Below are positions 8,193 through 16,712 of a stretch of 64,000 nucleotides of DNA, piece after piece. The stretch is from Falsiroseomonas sp041690465 (GTDB taxonomy: Bacteria > Pseudomonadota > Alphaproteobacteria > Acetobacterales > Acetobacteraceae). Made by a program: the position numbers and the translations under genes. The stretch covers positions 1 to 64,000 of the forward strand of contig NZ_JAWLHG010000012.1 of assembly GCF_041690465.1 (NCBI RefSeq), given 5' to 3'. Under the pieces are notes generated by a model. That model had not been told where the DNA came from, did not search any database, and saw nothing but the letters and a program-made list of their open reading frames with translations. Position 1 is the stretch's first letter. Each line of letters opens with the position of its first letter.

Positions 8193-8723
8193 ATGAGTTG
8201 TCGGAGGCTCCTGCGAGCAGCGCTATGTTCGACGGCTGCATTGGGCCTTGTCGGCTGCGACGAAATTGAAGAAGCATACATGAAGGCTCGCCACGGCGGC
8301 ACCACCGAGATGATTTACTGGTGCATCCAGAGAAATGAAAGTAGAGCCCGCATTATTGGTATAGATGCAAGAACGCTATGCACAAATCGATACTCTCTTG
8401 TCATAGCAACGCATCTTCTGAGCGCGCGTGGTGCGTTCGAATGTTACTCACAAGTTGTCGAAACAAGGACATTTAGTGGAACCATAAATAACGTGAGCCA
8501 AAATATTATTACGACGATATCTGTTGCGGTAAGCTTCAAGGAAGATCCGCGCTTAATTATTTCAGAAACAGCCAACGTGTGGCTTCCGCCTGGCCAGAAT
8601 CGATTTTCGGTTACATTTACCGATCCGATAAAGTGCTCTGATGTGCGGGCAAGCGCCAGCGGTGAATGGCCGTATAATTGGGAATGGTTCGTCATGACCG
8701 GCGTTTCTGTTGCGGTAAAATGA
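8193..8723 (+). CDS. Predicted lipoprotein of foreign base composition
   Basis: A 176-residue protein with a lipoprotein signal peptide: basic start, hydrophobic core, and LGLVGC lipobox with Cys at about residue 22. The mature part is mostly beta strand, has five further cysteines and ends in VAVK. No family is recognised. Its codon use is unlike anything else in the window: bases 8461-8520 contain only 19 G or C out of 60, whereas neighbours use almost no A/T in third positions. This indicates recent acquisition. The ATG is preceded by AGGAAT, a weak ribosome binding site. Confidence 0.7.
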   Translation: MSCRRLLRAALCSTAALGLVGCDEIEEAYMKARHGGTTEMIYWCIQRNESRARIIGIDARTLCTNRYSLVIATHLLSARGAFECYSQVVETRTFSGTINNVSQNIITTISVAVSFKEDPRLIISETANVWLPPGQNRFSVTFTDPIKCSDVRASASGEWPYNWEWFVMTGVSVAVK

Positions 8724-8798
8724 GCCCGCCCTATCCTGGACATTCTAGCCTGAGTGAGCCGCACCCCGCCCTTGCCCCAACCGTGCCCCTGTCCCGGC

Positions 8799-8823
8799 AT
8801 TGCGCACATTACCGGTTTGGGGG
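8799..8823 (+). repeat. Direct repeat copy B flanking the lipoprotein gene
   Basis: Second copy of the element at 7718-7741, same orientation, 75 nt after the stop of the lipoprotein gene. It shares ACA-TACCG-TTTGGGGG and a following GTAG. Confidence 0.5.
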
Positions 8824-8880
8824 GTAGCCCTAGCGCGCGCGTCGTGCGCGTTTGAGCCGGCGGGCAGCCTCCCGGCATGG

Positions 8881-8933
8881 GTCCCTCTTGGCGACGGGCC
8901 GGTGCAGAGGTTGGCGCGCCGCTTGTTTCCTAG
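8881..8933 (+). repeat. 53-bp imperfect direct repeat, copy 1
   Basis: This stretch shares most positions with 8999-9050, including the blocks GGGCCGG, GCAGAGGTTGGCGC and TTCCTAG. The period is 118 bp, and the bases just before each copy (CTTGG/CATGG-type) are also related, suggesting a decayed tandem duplication. Confidence 0.6.
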
Positions 8934-8998
8934 GCAGCACGCCCGCTTGGGGAACTACCAGTGCCTTCCATCCCGGCCAACATCGCCGCCCCCTTGGG

Positions 8999-9050
8999 GT
9001 CCTTGCTGGCGATGGGCCGGCGCAGAGGTTGGCGCCCCGCCACGTTCCTA
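8999..9050 (+). repeat. 53-bp imperfect direct repeat, copy 2
   Basis: Second copy of the repeat at 8881-8933, with one base missing before CCTAG. It ends about 180 nt from the 3' end of tRNA-Glu. Confidence 0.6.
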
Positions 9051-9233
9051 GAGCGCGCGGCGGCTCAGCGTAGCATCACCTCCGCGCCGCGCGCATTGCG
9101 CCCTAGCCCTGCGGGGGAGCGCCGTCTCGCAGGCTGACGTCGCCACGCAAGCAGAGCGTGGGGGTAGGGGTGGGGGTAGAAAGGGAAGCAGCGCTTCAAA
9201 CTTGCCTGAAATCAAGCGCATAGGCGCAAAATT

Positions 9234-9309
9234 TGGCGTCCCGTACGGGATTCGAACCCGTGCTGCCAACGTGAAAGGCTGGTGTCCTAGGCCTCTAGAC
9301 GAACGGGAC
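9234..9309 (-). tRNA. tRNA-Glu (anticodon UUC)
   Basis: Read on the - strand, the gene starts GTCCCGT and ends ACGGGAC-G-CCA, giving a 7-bp acceptor stem and an encoded CCA. The anticodon arm is CCAGC / CTTTCAC / GTTGG, so the anticodon is UUC (Glu), and the T arm is ACGGGTTCGAATCCCGT. Its 3' end points toward the accessory block at lower coordinates, which is the side where elements insert into tRNA genes. Confidence 0.95.
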
Positions 9310-9406
9310 AGGGCCAAGAGCGGACGCGTATGGCGGCCCGGGACCCGAGGGTCAAGCCCGTAGCACGCTGAGCAGCCGCCTCGGCGCACCAAAGCGCGGG
9401 CATCAG

Positions 9407-10504
9407 TCAGAGGGACGGGCCGTGCGGGTCACCTACGCCGGCGCCGAGACGCGTTCGCAGCGCGGCCCAGCCGGCGATCCCGGGCGCCGCAGCAAGCGCG
9501 GCGATCAGCAGCCGCGGTGCGGCCGAGGCCAGCAGCGCCAGCACGCGAGCCATACGCATCTCCCCCCGCACCTGCCGGCGCCACGCCGCATGGTGGGACA
9601 CGGACGGGACTGCTGATACCAGCGCAGCCGCCGCGTGCAGGCCGGAGCCCAGCGCCATCGCCACCCCATCGCCGCAGAAGGACGGGATAACCGCGGCCTG
9701 GTCGCCGATCCGGAACGGGCCGCCACCACGATGCAGGAAGCCATACGGCACACCCGCCACCGCCATCGGCCGCTCTGCCTCCGGACGCAACGCGGCAAGC
9801 AGCCGCTCGGCGAGCGCCGACCCGCGCGCGACATGGGCCAGGAATGAGCGTGAGGAACGACCAGCCTCCGCCACCCCGGGCGCGGCCGGGTCCAGCGCGG
9901 CACAAAGGTTGGCTCCCCCGCCGGGCCGCGGCTGCAGCCCGGCATAGCCACCGCCACAGAGCAGCAGCGTCACGGCTGCCTCGGGCGCCTCACCCAGCAG
10001 CGGCAGCTTGAGCCCGAGCGAACCACCCCGCGCCGCGCGGGGCTGGCCACGCAGCTCGTGCTTGCCGGTCGCCAGCACGAGATTGACGCAGTCGAGCCGC
10101 TCACCGGAAACCAGCCGCACGCGCCAGCCCTCCCCCGCCCGCTCGGCGCCACGCACTGCCGTGCCGAGGCGAACCTCCGCCCCGGCGTTGCGCGCCGCCT
10201 CCAGCAATGCGGCGTCGAGAGTCGCGCGCGGCAGGCCCCAGGCGGCGAAGGGCAGTGGCATTTCAGCCTGCCGGCGCCCCGCCGCGAACAGCGCGCGCGT
10301 GATCGGCACGGCGCCGAGCGCTGCCAGGTCGAGGTCGAGCGAGCGCAGCAGCCGCGCCGCGTCCTCGGCGAGGAATTCGCCGCAAACCTTCTCGGCCGGC
10401 ATCGAATCGCGTTCGAGGAGCAGCGGCGGGCGGCCGGCGCGGGCCAGCGCGATCGCGGCCGCCGCACCGGCCGGGCCGCCGCCGACGATGACGGTGCCGC
10501 TCAT
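9407..10504 (-). CDS. FAD-dependent oxidoreductase of the polyketide operon
   Basis: A 365-residue flavoprotein of the geranylgeranyl-reductase/p-hydroxybenzoate-hydroxylase type. The N-terminal Rossmann motif VIVGGGPAGAAAAIALA binds FAD, an arginine/Asp segment VCGEFLAEDAA follows, and IGDQAAVIPSFCGDGVAMA (about residues 270-290) is the second FAD motif. It is the last gene of a three-gene unit with a methyltransferase and a type III polyketide synthase; the start ATG overlaps the methyltransferase stop (ATGA). By analogy with flavoproteins in alkylresorcinol operons it probably hydroxylates or oxidises the polyketide product. Confidence 0.8.
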   Translation of the reverse strand: MSGTVIVGGGPAGAAAAIALARAGRPPLLLERDSMPAEKVCGEFLAEDAARLLRSLDLDLAALGAVPITRALFAAGRRQAEMPLPFAAWGLPRATLDAALLEAARNAGAEVRLGTAVRGAERAGEGWRVRLVSGERLDCVNLVLATGKHELRGQPRAARGGSLGLKLPLLGEAPEAAVTLLLCGGGYAGLQPRPGGGANLCAALDPAAPGVAEAGRSSRSFLAHVARGSALAERLLAALRPEAERPMAVAGVPYGFLHRGGGPFRIGDQAAVIPSFCGDGVAMALGSGLHAAAALVSAVPSVSHHAAWRRQVRGEMRMARVLALLASAAPRLLIAALAAAPGIAGWAALRTRLGAGVGDPHGPSL

Positions 10505-11214
10505 CCGCCGGGGCCCGACACCGCCCAGCGGAAGGGCAGCACCCAGCGTATCGCGGCCGTGACGCCCGCCTCGGCGACCAGGCGCCGCCAATCGTCGCGA
10601 TCGAAGCCGCGCATCACCGAGACCGGACCGTCATGCGTGACCATCGGATGCATGCGCAGCAGCCGCGTGCCGGCCCATACCGCGGCCCAGGGGATGCGGT
10701 GGCGGTGCAGGTCGAGGATCAGCCAATGCCGCGTGGCATGCGCCGGCAGCCAGCGAAGGAACCGCACCAGCGCCGCGTCGTCCAGGTGATGCGCGAAAAG
10801 GCTGCACGTCACCACGTCGAAGCGCCGCTCCGCCGGCAGGTCGAACAGGTCGGACGTAATCCAGCGGGCCGGCGTGCCGCGTGCCATGGCGTGACGCTCC
10901 GCCCAGGGGCTGCGATCGAGGCCCCAGAGGTCGAGCGCGATTCCGCGCCGCAGCCCCCACTTGGCCACAGCACGCAGGGCATCACCGCCCCCGGCGCCGA
11001 CATCGAGCAGCGACAGGCTGCGCAGGCCGTCCTGCCGCACGCTGCCCATCCCGTCCTGCCGCACGATGCGGTCGAGAAAACGCAGCAACGGCGCATGCGC
11101 GAAGGTCATGCGGTTCAGCCGCTCGAGCCCATCCAGCGCGGCGGCGAAGTCGGCCTCCGACTGGCCGGGATCGTCCATGATCTCCTTGGCGAGGAAGCGC
11201 GGCATGTCGCTCAC
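10501..11214 (-). CDS. Class I SAM-dependent methyltransferase
   Basis: A 237-residue methyltransferase with motif I LLDVGAGGGDALR (about residues 70-82), an acidic motif II at LDLWGLDRSPWA and a DVVTCSLFAHHLDD motif IV-like segment. It is sandwiched between the polyketide synthase and the flavoprotein with overlapping codons on both sides (GTGA and ATGA), so it most likely O- or C-methylates the polyketide. The annotated start is GTG inside the synthase stop; an ATG three codons later (MPRFL) is a possible alternative. Confidence 0.8.
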   Translation of the reverse strand: MSDMPRFLAKEIMDDPGQSEADFAAALDGLERLNRMTFAHAPLLRFLDRIVRQDGMGSVRQDGLRSLSLLDVGAGGGDALRAVAKWGLRRGIALDLWGLDRSPWAERHAMARGTPARWITSDLFDLPAERRFDVVTCSLFAHHLDDAALVRFLRWLPAHATRHWLILDLHRHRIPWAAVWAGTRLLRMHPMVTHDGPVSVMRGFDRDDWRRLVAEAGVTAAIRWVLPFRWAVSGPGG

Positions 11215-12275
11215 CCCGTCGAGAAGCGCATCGCCTCGGCCGAGAGGCCCGGCCCGAAGGCGAGCGCGCAGCCGCGCTGGCGCGGCGCGGCGTTGCGCAG
11301 CATCGCCGCCAGCACGAACATGACGGTCGCCGAGGACATGTTGCCGTAGTCGCGCAGCACGGCGCGGCTCTCGGCCAGCGCGCCCTGGCGCAGCGCGAGC
11401 CCGTGCTCCACCGCGTCGAGGATAGTGCGGCCGCCGGGATGCACCGCCCAGAGGTCCACCTCCGCGGCGCTGGCGCCGTCCAGCATCTCCGCCTGCCAGT
11501 CCGGCAGCGCATGCGCCAGCGTGAAGGGCACCATGCCGGAGAGCGTCATGTCGAAGCCGTCATCGCCGATGCGCCAGGTGATCATCTCGCCGGCCTCGGG
11601 GATCACCACGCTACGGAAGCCCTCCACGCGCAGCCCGGTCGGCTCGGCACTGACGATCGCCGCGGCGCAGCCATCGGCGAAGAGCAGGAAGCAGAGCAGC
11701 TGTTCCAGAGCGTCGGTGTCCTGCAGGTGCAGCGTGCAGAGTTCCAGGCAGCACACCAGGACACGCGCGCGCGGCTCGCTGCGCACGATGTGCCAGGCGA
11801 GCTTCAGCGCATTGATCGCCGCCTGGCAGCCCATGAAGCCGACCATGCTGCGTTCGACATGGCGCGGCAGGCCGTGCCGTTCCACCAGGCGGCGGTCGAG
11901 GCCGGGGGCGACGAAGCCGGTGCAGGTGGCCAGCACCAGATGGGTGACGCGGGGCGCCTCGGCTTCCAGTCCGAGCCTGGCGAAGGCGGCATCGGCCAGC
12001 GTCGGCGCCTCCTGCTCGTAACGGGCCATGCGCGTGCGGGTGGAGGGGAACGCCGCGCCGGCGCGGTAGAAGCCGCAGACGGTGCCGGATCCTTCCGGCT
12101 CGGCGGCCTCCAGCACGGAGTAGCGCCGCGCGATGTCTGCGCGCGCCGCCATGCGGCCGAAGGCTGCGCGGCCGCGCTCGCCATCGGCCTGCGCCGCCGC
12201 GAAGGCACGGAAGGCGCCGTGCACCTCGTGGCGTGGCACGGCGGTGGCGATGCGGTTGATGAAGACTTGGGGCAT
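11211..12275 (-). CDS. Type III polyketide synthase
   Basis: A 354-residue chalcone-synthase-fold enzyme. The catalytic triad is visible: Cys150 in GFMGCQAAIN, His279 in AVHPGGRT and Asn312 in DYGNMSSAT. It condenses malonyl-CoA units onto an acyl starter, probably a fatty acyl group given the operon type, to give alkylresorcinols or alkylpyrones. Upstream in-frame codons to 12326 are not protein-like, so I start at MPQVFIN. It is the first gene of the PKS-methyltransferase-flavoprotein unit, resembling the logic of the Streptomyces srsA-srsB-srsC operon although the methyltransferase here is of another class. No promoter can be assigned in 12276-12474. Confidence 0.9.
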   Translation of the reverse strand: MPQVFINRIATAVPRHEVHGAFRAFAAAQADGERGRAAFGRMAARADIARRYSVLEAAEPEGSGTVCGFYRAGAAFPSTRTRMARYEQEAPTLADAAFARLGLEAEAPRVTHLVLATCTGFVAPGLDRRLVERHGLPRHVERSMVGFMGCQAAINALKLAWHIVRSEPRARVLVCCLELCTLHLQDTDALEQLLCFLLFADGCAAAIVSAEPTGLRVEGFRSVVIPEAGEMITWRIGDDGFDMTLSGMVPFTLAHALPDWQAEMLDGASAAEVDLWAVHPGGRTILDAVEHGLALRQGALAESRAVLRDYGNMSSATVMFVLAAMLRNAAPRQRGCALAFGPGLSAEAMRFSTG

Positions 12276-12474
12276 CACCCGAGAGTGGGGTGCCCGGACG
12301 CGCTGGGAAGGACGAGCACCGGTCACGCGCCTGTCAGGGCGCTGCGCCGCTCTGCCACCTTACCGCTTCAAGCTCCTCATGGCGCGCCCCCGGCGTGGCG
12401 CGCAGCCCTCCCGAGGGCAAGTCCGAGAAAAGCCCAGTCGCGCGGTCCGTGAAACGAAACTTGTTTTCTCAGCC

Positions 12475-13659
12475 TCAGGCGTTGCCGCCGAGATAGTCCA
12501 TCGCCGCCTGCACGCCGCCCGCCCTGTGGGGGACGCCCGCGGCCCGCAGCCCCATCTCCACGCCGCCGAGGGTGCCGACCAGTTGCAGGTCGCCGAAATC
12601 GCCGAGATGGCCGATGCGGAACACCCGGTCGTTCAACTGGCCGAGCCCGTTGCCGAGCGACATGTTGAATTTCTGCAGGATCGTCGCGCGCAAATCATTC
12701 GCACTGTGGCCTTCGGGCAGGCGCACAGCCGTCAGCGCCGAGGAGTAGTGCCGCGGCTCCGCGCACTGGATCTCGAATCCCCAGTGGCGCACGGCGCGGC
12801 GCGTGGCCTCCGCGTGGCGGTCGTGGCGGGCGAAGACGTTGTCGAGGCCCTCCTCCAGCAGCATGTCCACCGCGGTATCCAGCGCGTAGAGCATGTTGGT
12901 CGCCGGCGTGTAGGGGAAGTAGCCGGTGGCGTTGGCCGCGATCATCGGCTTCCAGTCCCAGAAGGCGCGCGGCAGCTTCGCCGTCTCGCTGGCTTTCAGC
13001 GCCTTCTCGCTGACCGCGTTGAAGGAGAGGCCCGGCGGCAGCATCAGCCCCTTCTGGCTGCCGGCGACGGTGACATCCACGCCCCACTCGTCATGCCGGT
13101 AGTCGATGCTGGCCAGCGAGGAGATGGTGTCCACCAGCAGCAGCGCCGGATGGCCGGCGGCGTCCATCGCATTGCGCACCTCGTCGATGCGCGACGTGCA
13201 GCCTGTGCTGGTCTCGTTGTGGACGACGCAGACAGCCTTGATGGCGTGACCCTTATCCTCGCGCAGCTTCGCCTCGATGGCGGCGACGTCGGCGCCGCGG
13301 CGCCAGTCGGTCTTGACGTAGTCGGGCACGAGCTGCAGCCGCGTCGCCATCTCGTGCCAGAGATGCGCGAACCAGCCCGTTTCGCACATCAGCACGCGGT
13401 CGCCGGGCGAAAGGGTGTTGACGAGCGCCGCTTCCCACGCCCCGGTGCCGGAGGCCGGGTAGATCACCACATGACCCTGCGTCTTGAAGACCGCCCGCAC
13501 CTTCTCCAGCACGGCCTTGCCCAGCTGCCCGAAATCCGGGCCGCGATGGTCCATGGTGGGGTTGTCCATTGCCCGCAGCACGCGGTCCGGCACGTTCGTC
13601 GGGCCCGGAATCTGCAGGAAATGGCGGCCGGCGACGGGCTTGGACTGGTAGTAGGCCAT
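12475..13659 (-). CDS. Serine/alanine-glyoxylate aminotransferase
   Basis: A 394-residue fold-type I PLP enzyme of the class V aminotransferases. PGPTNVPDRVLRAM and MDHRGPDF are the N-terminal family signatures, VHNETSTG binds the cofactor phosphate and GSQKGLMLPPG carries the Schiff-base lysine. It converts glyoxylate to glycine using serine or alanine. The length is normal. It is transcribed divergently from a fused FAD/Fe-S dehydrogenase, which would supply 2-oxoacids such as glyoxylate; the 146-nt gap must hold both promoters. Confidence 0.88.
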   Translation of the reverse strand: MAYYQSKPVAGRHFLQIPGPTNVPDRVLRAMDNPTMDHRGPDFGQLGKAVLEKVRAVFKTQGHVVIYPASGTGAWEAALVNTLSPGDRVLMCETGWFAHLWHEMATRLQLVPDYVKTDWRRGADVAAIEAKLREDKGHAIKAVCVVHNETSTGCTSRIDEVRNAMDAAGHPALLLVDTISSLASIDYRHDEWGVDVTVAGSQKGLMLPPGLSFNAVSEKALKASETAKLPRAFWDWKPMIAANATGYFPYTPATNMLYALDTAVDMLLEEGLDNVFARHDRHAEATRRAVRHWGFEIQCAEPRHYSSALTAVRLPEGHSANDLRATILQKFNMSLGNGLGQLNDRVFRIGHLGDFGDLQLVGTLGGVEMGLRAAGVPHRAGGVQAAMDYLGGNA

Positions 13660-13805
13660 GGGGAGCGTTCCTCTCGCGTCGGCACTGTCTAGCCGCCGAC
13701 CATGGTTTCCGCCAATGAGTAACCGCGCTTGGATTGATGAGCATTATAGATGCGACGCCCGACCTCGCCCGCGCTAATCGGAGCCCCGACGGAGGGGGAT
13801 CCGGC

Positions 13806-16712
13806 ATGAACGCCATCAGGGGCCAGGCCCGTATCGGGGATAGCCGCCTGGCGGCGCGGCTGGCGCGCGAGACGCAGGGCGAAGTGCTGTTCTCCGCCGG
13901 CGCCCGCGGCCGCTACGCCACTGACGCCTCGATCTACCAGATGGAGCCGATCGGCGTGCTGGTGCCGCGCACCGCCGAGGACGTCGTTGCGGCGATGGCG
14001 ATCTGCCGGGAGGAGGGCATCCCCGTGCTGCCGCGCGGCGGCGGCACCAGCCAGTGCGGCCAGACCGTCAACCGTGCGCTGGTCATCGATTGCACGAAGC
14101 ACCTGCGTCGCGTGCTCTCGGTGGAGGGCGATACGGCGCGGGTGGAGCCCGGCATCACGCTGGGCGCGCTGAACGAGGCGTTGAAGAACGGAGGACAATT
14201 CTACCCGGTGGATCCATCCACCTGGATGCGCTGCACCATCGGCGGCATGGCGGCGAACAATTCCTGCGGCTCGAAATCCATCCGCTACGGACTGATGGCC
14301 GACAATGTCCGCGCCATCGACGCGATCCTGGCCGATGGCACGCGGTTCACCTTCGGCGAGCTGCCGGACAATCTCGGCCCCGACGTGCCGGGCAGCGTCG
14401 CCGACCTGGTCGCGAAGCTGCGTGCCATCGGCGCACGCGAGGCGGCGGAGATCGCCGAACGCTTCCCCGCGCAGCTTCGCCGCGTCGGCGGCTACAACCT
14501 CGATGCGCTGACGCCGGATGCGCGCGCCAATGGTCGCGCGTCACTGGCACGGCTGCTGGTCGGCAGCGAAGGCACGCTCGCCTTCTCCGCCGCGCTGGAC
14601 CTGAAGCTCTGGCCGATCAAGCCGCGCAAGGTGCTCGGCATCTGCCAGTTCCCCTCCTTCCGCCGCGCGATGGAAGCCTCGCGGCACTTGGTCACGCTCG
14701 ACCCCGAGGCGGTGGAGTTGGTGGACCGGACGATGATCGAGCTCGGCCGCTCCATCCCGATCTATCGCGGCACCATCGAGAAGATCCTGATCGGCGAGCC
14801 CGACAGCCTGCTGATCGTCGAGTTCCACGGGCAGGAGGATGGAGCGCTGCTCGCCGCGCTGGACCGGCTGGAGGAGATGATGGGCGACCTCGGCCTGCCG
14901 GGCCAGGTGGTACGCGTCACAGATGCCGGCTTCCAGGCGCAAGTCGCCGAGGTTCGCGAGGCCGGGCTCAACATCATGATGAGCATGAAGGGCGACGGCA
15001 AACCCGTCTCCTTCATCGAGGATGCCGCGGTCGCGCTGGAGGACCTGGCCGACTACACCGAACGCCTCAACGACGTCTTTGCGAAGCATGGCACGGTCGG
15101 CACCTGGTATGCGCATGCCAGCGTCGGCTGCCTGCATGTGCGCCCCGTGCTGAACATGAAGGATGGCGCCGATGTGGCGAAGATGCGCGCCATCGCCGAG
15201 GAATGCTTCGCGCTGGTGCGCGAGTACAAGGGCAGCCATTCCGGCGAGCATGGCGACGGCATCGTGCGTTCCGAGTTCCACGAAAGCATGTTCGGCGCCC
15301 GCATCGTGCGTGCCTTCGAGCAGGTGAAGGACGCCTTCGACCCCGCCTCCCCTGCCCTGCCGCACGGGCTGCTCAACCCGAACCGCATCGTGCATCCGCC
15401 GCGCATGGATGACCGCACGCTGCTGCGCTACCACACGGGCTACGCGGCCGATCCCGCCATCACACCCGCACTCGACTGGAGCACGTGGCCGGGGCCCCAG
15501 GGTGGCCTGCTCGGCGCGGTCGAGATGTGCAACAACAACGGCACCTGCCGGAAGTTCGACGCCGGCACGATGTGCCCCTCCTACCGCGCCACGCGCGACG
15601 AGCAGCACGTCACGCGCGGCCGCGCCAATACGCTGCGCCTGGCGCTGACCGGGCAGATCCCGGGCGGGCTCGCCTCGGATGACGTGGCCGACGCGCTCTC
15701 GCTCTGCGTCGCCTGCAAGGGCTGCAGGCGCGAATGCCCGACCGGCGTGGACATGGCGAAGATGAAGGTCGAGGCGGCACATGCGCGAAACGCCGCGCGT
15801 GGCGTCAAGCTCAAGGACCGGCTGATCGCCACCATGCCGCGCTGGGCGCCCTGGGCCGCGATGGCGGCACCCGTCGTCAACTGGCCGGCGATGATCCCAG
15901 GCGGGCCGGCGATGCTCGGCTTCGCCGACCGCACCCTGCCCCGCTTCCGGCGCGACGCCTTCCACGATTGGGAATGCCGCGAACCCGATGGCCGCGCGGG
16001 CGAGGTCATCCTGCTGCCCGACCTGTTCAACCGCTACTTCGAGCCGGCCAATATCCGCGCCGCGCTGCGTGTGCTGCGCGCCGCCGGCGCCGACCCGGCC
16101 GTTGCGCGGCCGCCACGTGGCACGCGGCCGCTCGACGACGGCAGGACGTATCTCGCCGCCGGCATGGTCGCCGAAGCGCGCGAAGAAGCCGGGCGCACGC
16201 TGGAGGTGCTGTCGCGCTGGGAAAGCCCGGTGCTCGGCCTGGAGCCTTCCTGCCTGATGACGCTGCGCGACGAGTTCCTCTCGCTGCTGCCCGGCGAGGC
16301 CTCGGCGAAGCTGGCGTCGCGGGCGAAGCTGGTCGCCGAATGGCTGGCGGAGACGAAGCCCGCGCTGCGGCTCAGGCCGATCGAAGGCGAGGCACATATC
16401 CATGGCCATTGCCACCAGAAGGCCTTCGGCGCCTTCACGCCGACGGTTGCGATGCTGGCGGCGATCCCCGGTCTGAAGGTGGTGCCGATCACCTCCTCCT
16501 GTTGCGGCATGGCCGGCGCCTTCGGCTATGAGGCGGCGAATCTGGAGGTGAGCCGGGCGATGGCCGAACTTGCGCTGCTGCCGCATATCCGCAAGACGAA
16601 GGCGGAGGCCTTCATCCTCGCCGACGGCACCTCCTGCCGCCACCAGATCCACGACCTGGCGGGCCGCGAAGCGATCCACTCCATCCGCCTGCTGGAGCGC
16701 GCCCTGGCATGA
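13806..16712 (+). CDS. Fused FAD-binding / Fe-S 2-hydroxyacid dehydrogenase
   Basis: A 968-residue protein joining three parts usually found as separate GlcD-, GlcF- and CCG-type subunits. The PCMH FAD domain has RGGGTSQCGQ and TIGGMAANNSCGS (about residues 75-170). A cysteine-rich middle has NNNGTCRKFDAGTMCPSYR (about 576) and LCVACKGCRRECP (about 632). CCG-type segments lie at EPSCLM (about 812) and SCCGMAGAFG (about 897). The layout is that of YdiJ-type D-2-hydroxyglutarate/D-lactate dehydrogenases. Electrons would go to the quinone pool. GGAGG lies before the ATG; the frame is open upstream but not coding-like. The stop overlaps the next gene (ATGA). Confidence 0.85.
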   Translation: MNAIRGQARIGDSRLAARLARETQGEVLFSAGARGRYATDASIYQMEPIGVLVPRTAEDVVAAMAICREEGIPVLPRGGGTSQCGQTVNRALVIDCTKHLRRVLSVEGDTARVEPGITLGALNEALKNGGQFYPVDPSTWMRCTIGGMAANNSCGSKSIRYGLMADNVRAIDAILADGTRFTFGELPDNLGPDVPGSVADLVAKLRAIGAREAAEIAERFPAQLRRVGGYNLDALTPDARANGRASLARLLVGSEGTLAFSAALDLKLWPIKPRKVLGICQFPSFRRAMEASRHLVTLDPEAVELVDRTMIELGRSIPIYRGTIEKILIGEPDSLLIVEFHGQEDGALLAALDRLEEMMGDLGLPGQVVRVTDAGFQAQVAEVREAGLNIMMSMKGDGKPVSFIEDAAVALEDLADYTERLNDVFAKHGTVGTWYAHASVGCLHVRPVLNMKDGADVAKMRAIAEECFALVREYKGSHSGEHGDGIVRSEFHESMFGARIVRAFEQVKDAFDPASPALPHGLLNPNRIVHPPRMDDRTLLRYHTGYAADPAITPALDWSTWPGPQGGLLGAVEMCNNNGTCRKFDAGTMCPSYRATRDEQHVTRGRANTLRLALTGQIPGGLASDDVADALSLCVACKGCRRECPTGVDMAKMKVEAAHARNAARGVKLKDRLIATMPRWAPWAAMAAPVVNWPAMIPGGPAMLGFADRTLPRFRRDAFHDWECREPDGRAGEVILLPDLFNRYFEPANIRAALRVLRAAGADPAVARPPRGTRPLDDGRTYLAAGMVAEAREEAGRTLEVLSRWESPVLGLEPSCLMTLRDEFLSLLPGEASAKLASRAKLVAEWLAETKPALRLRPIEGEAHIHGHCHQKAFGAFTPTVAMLAAIPGLKVVPITSSCCGMAGAFGYEAANLEVSRAMAELALLPHIRKTKAEAFILADGTSCRHQIHDLAGREAIHSIRLLERALA

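Larger units (their letters stand above)
8724..9233. other. Gene-free stretch with degenerate repeats
   Basis: No protein-like frame is visible between the lipoprotein gene and tRNA-Glu. It contains copy B of the flanking repeat (8799-8823), two copies of a 53-bp imperfect repeat (8881 and 8999) and a G-rich stretch at 9160-9180. The composition is again GC-rich. Confidence 0.5.

Noticed and set aside
9390..9406. Attachment-site copy to the right of tRNA-Glu
   Set aside because: I compared the last bases of the tRNA with 9310-9420 and the first 100 nt of the window and saw no repeat longer than a few bases.
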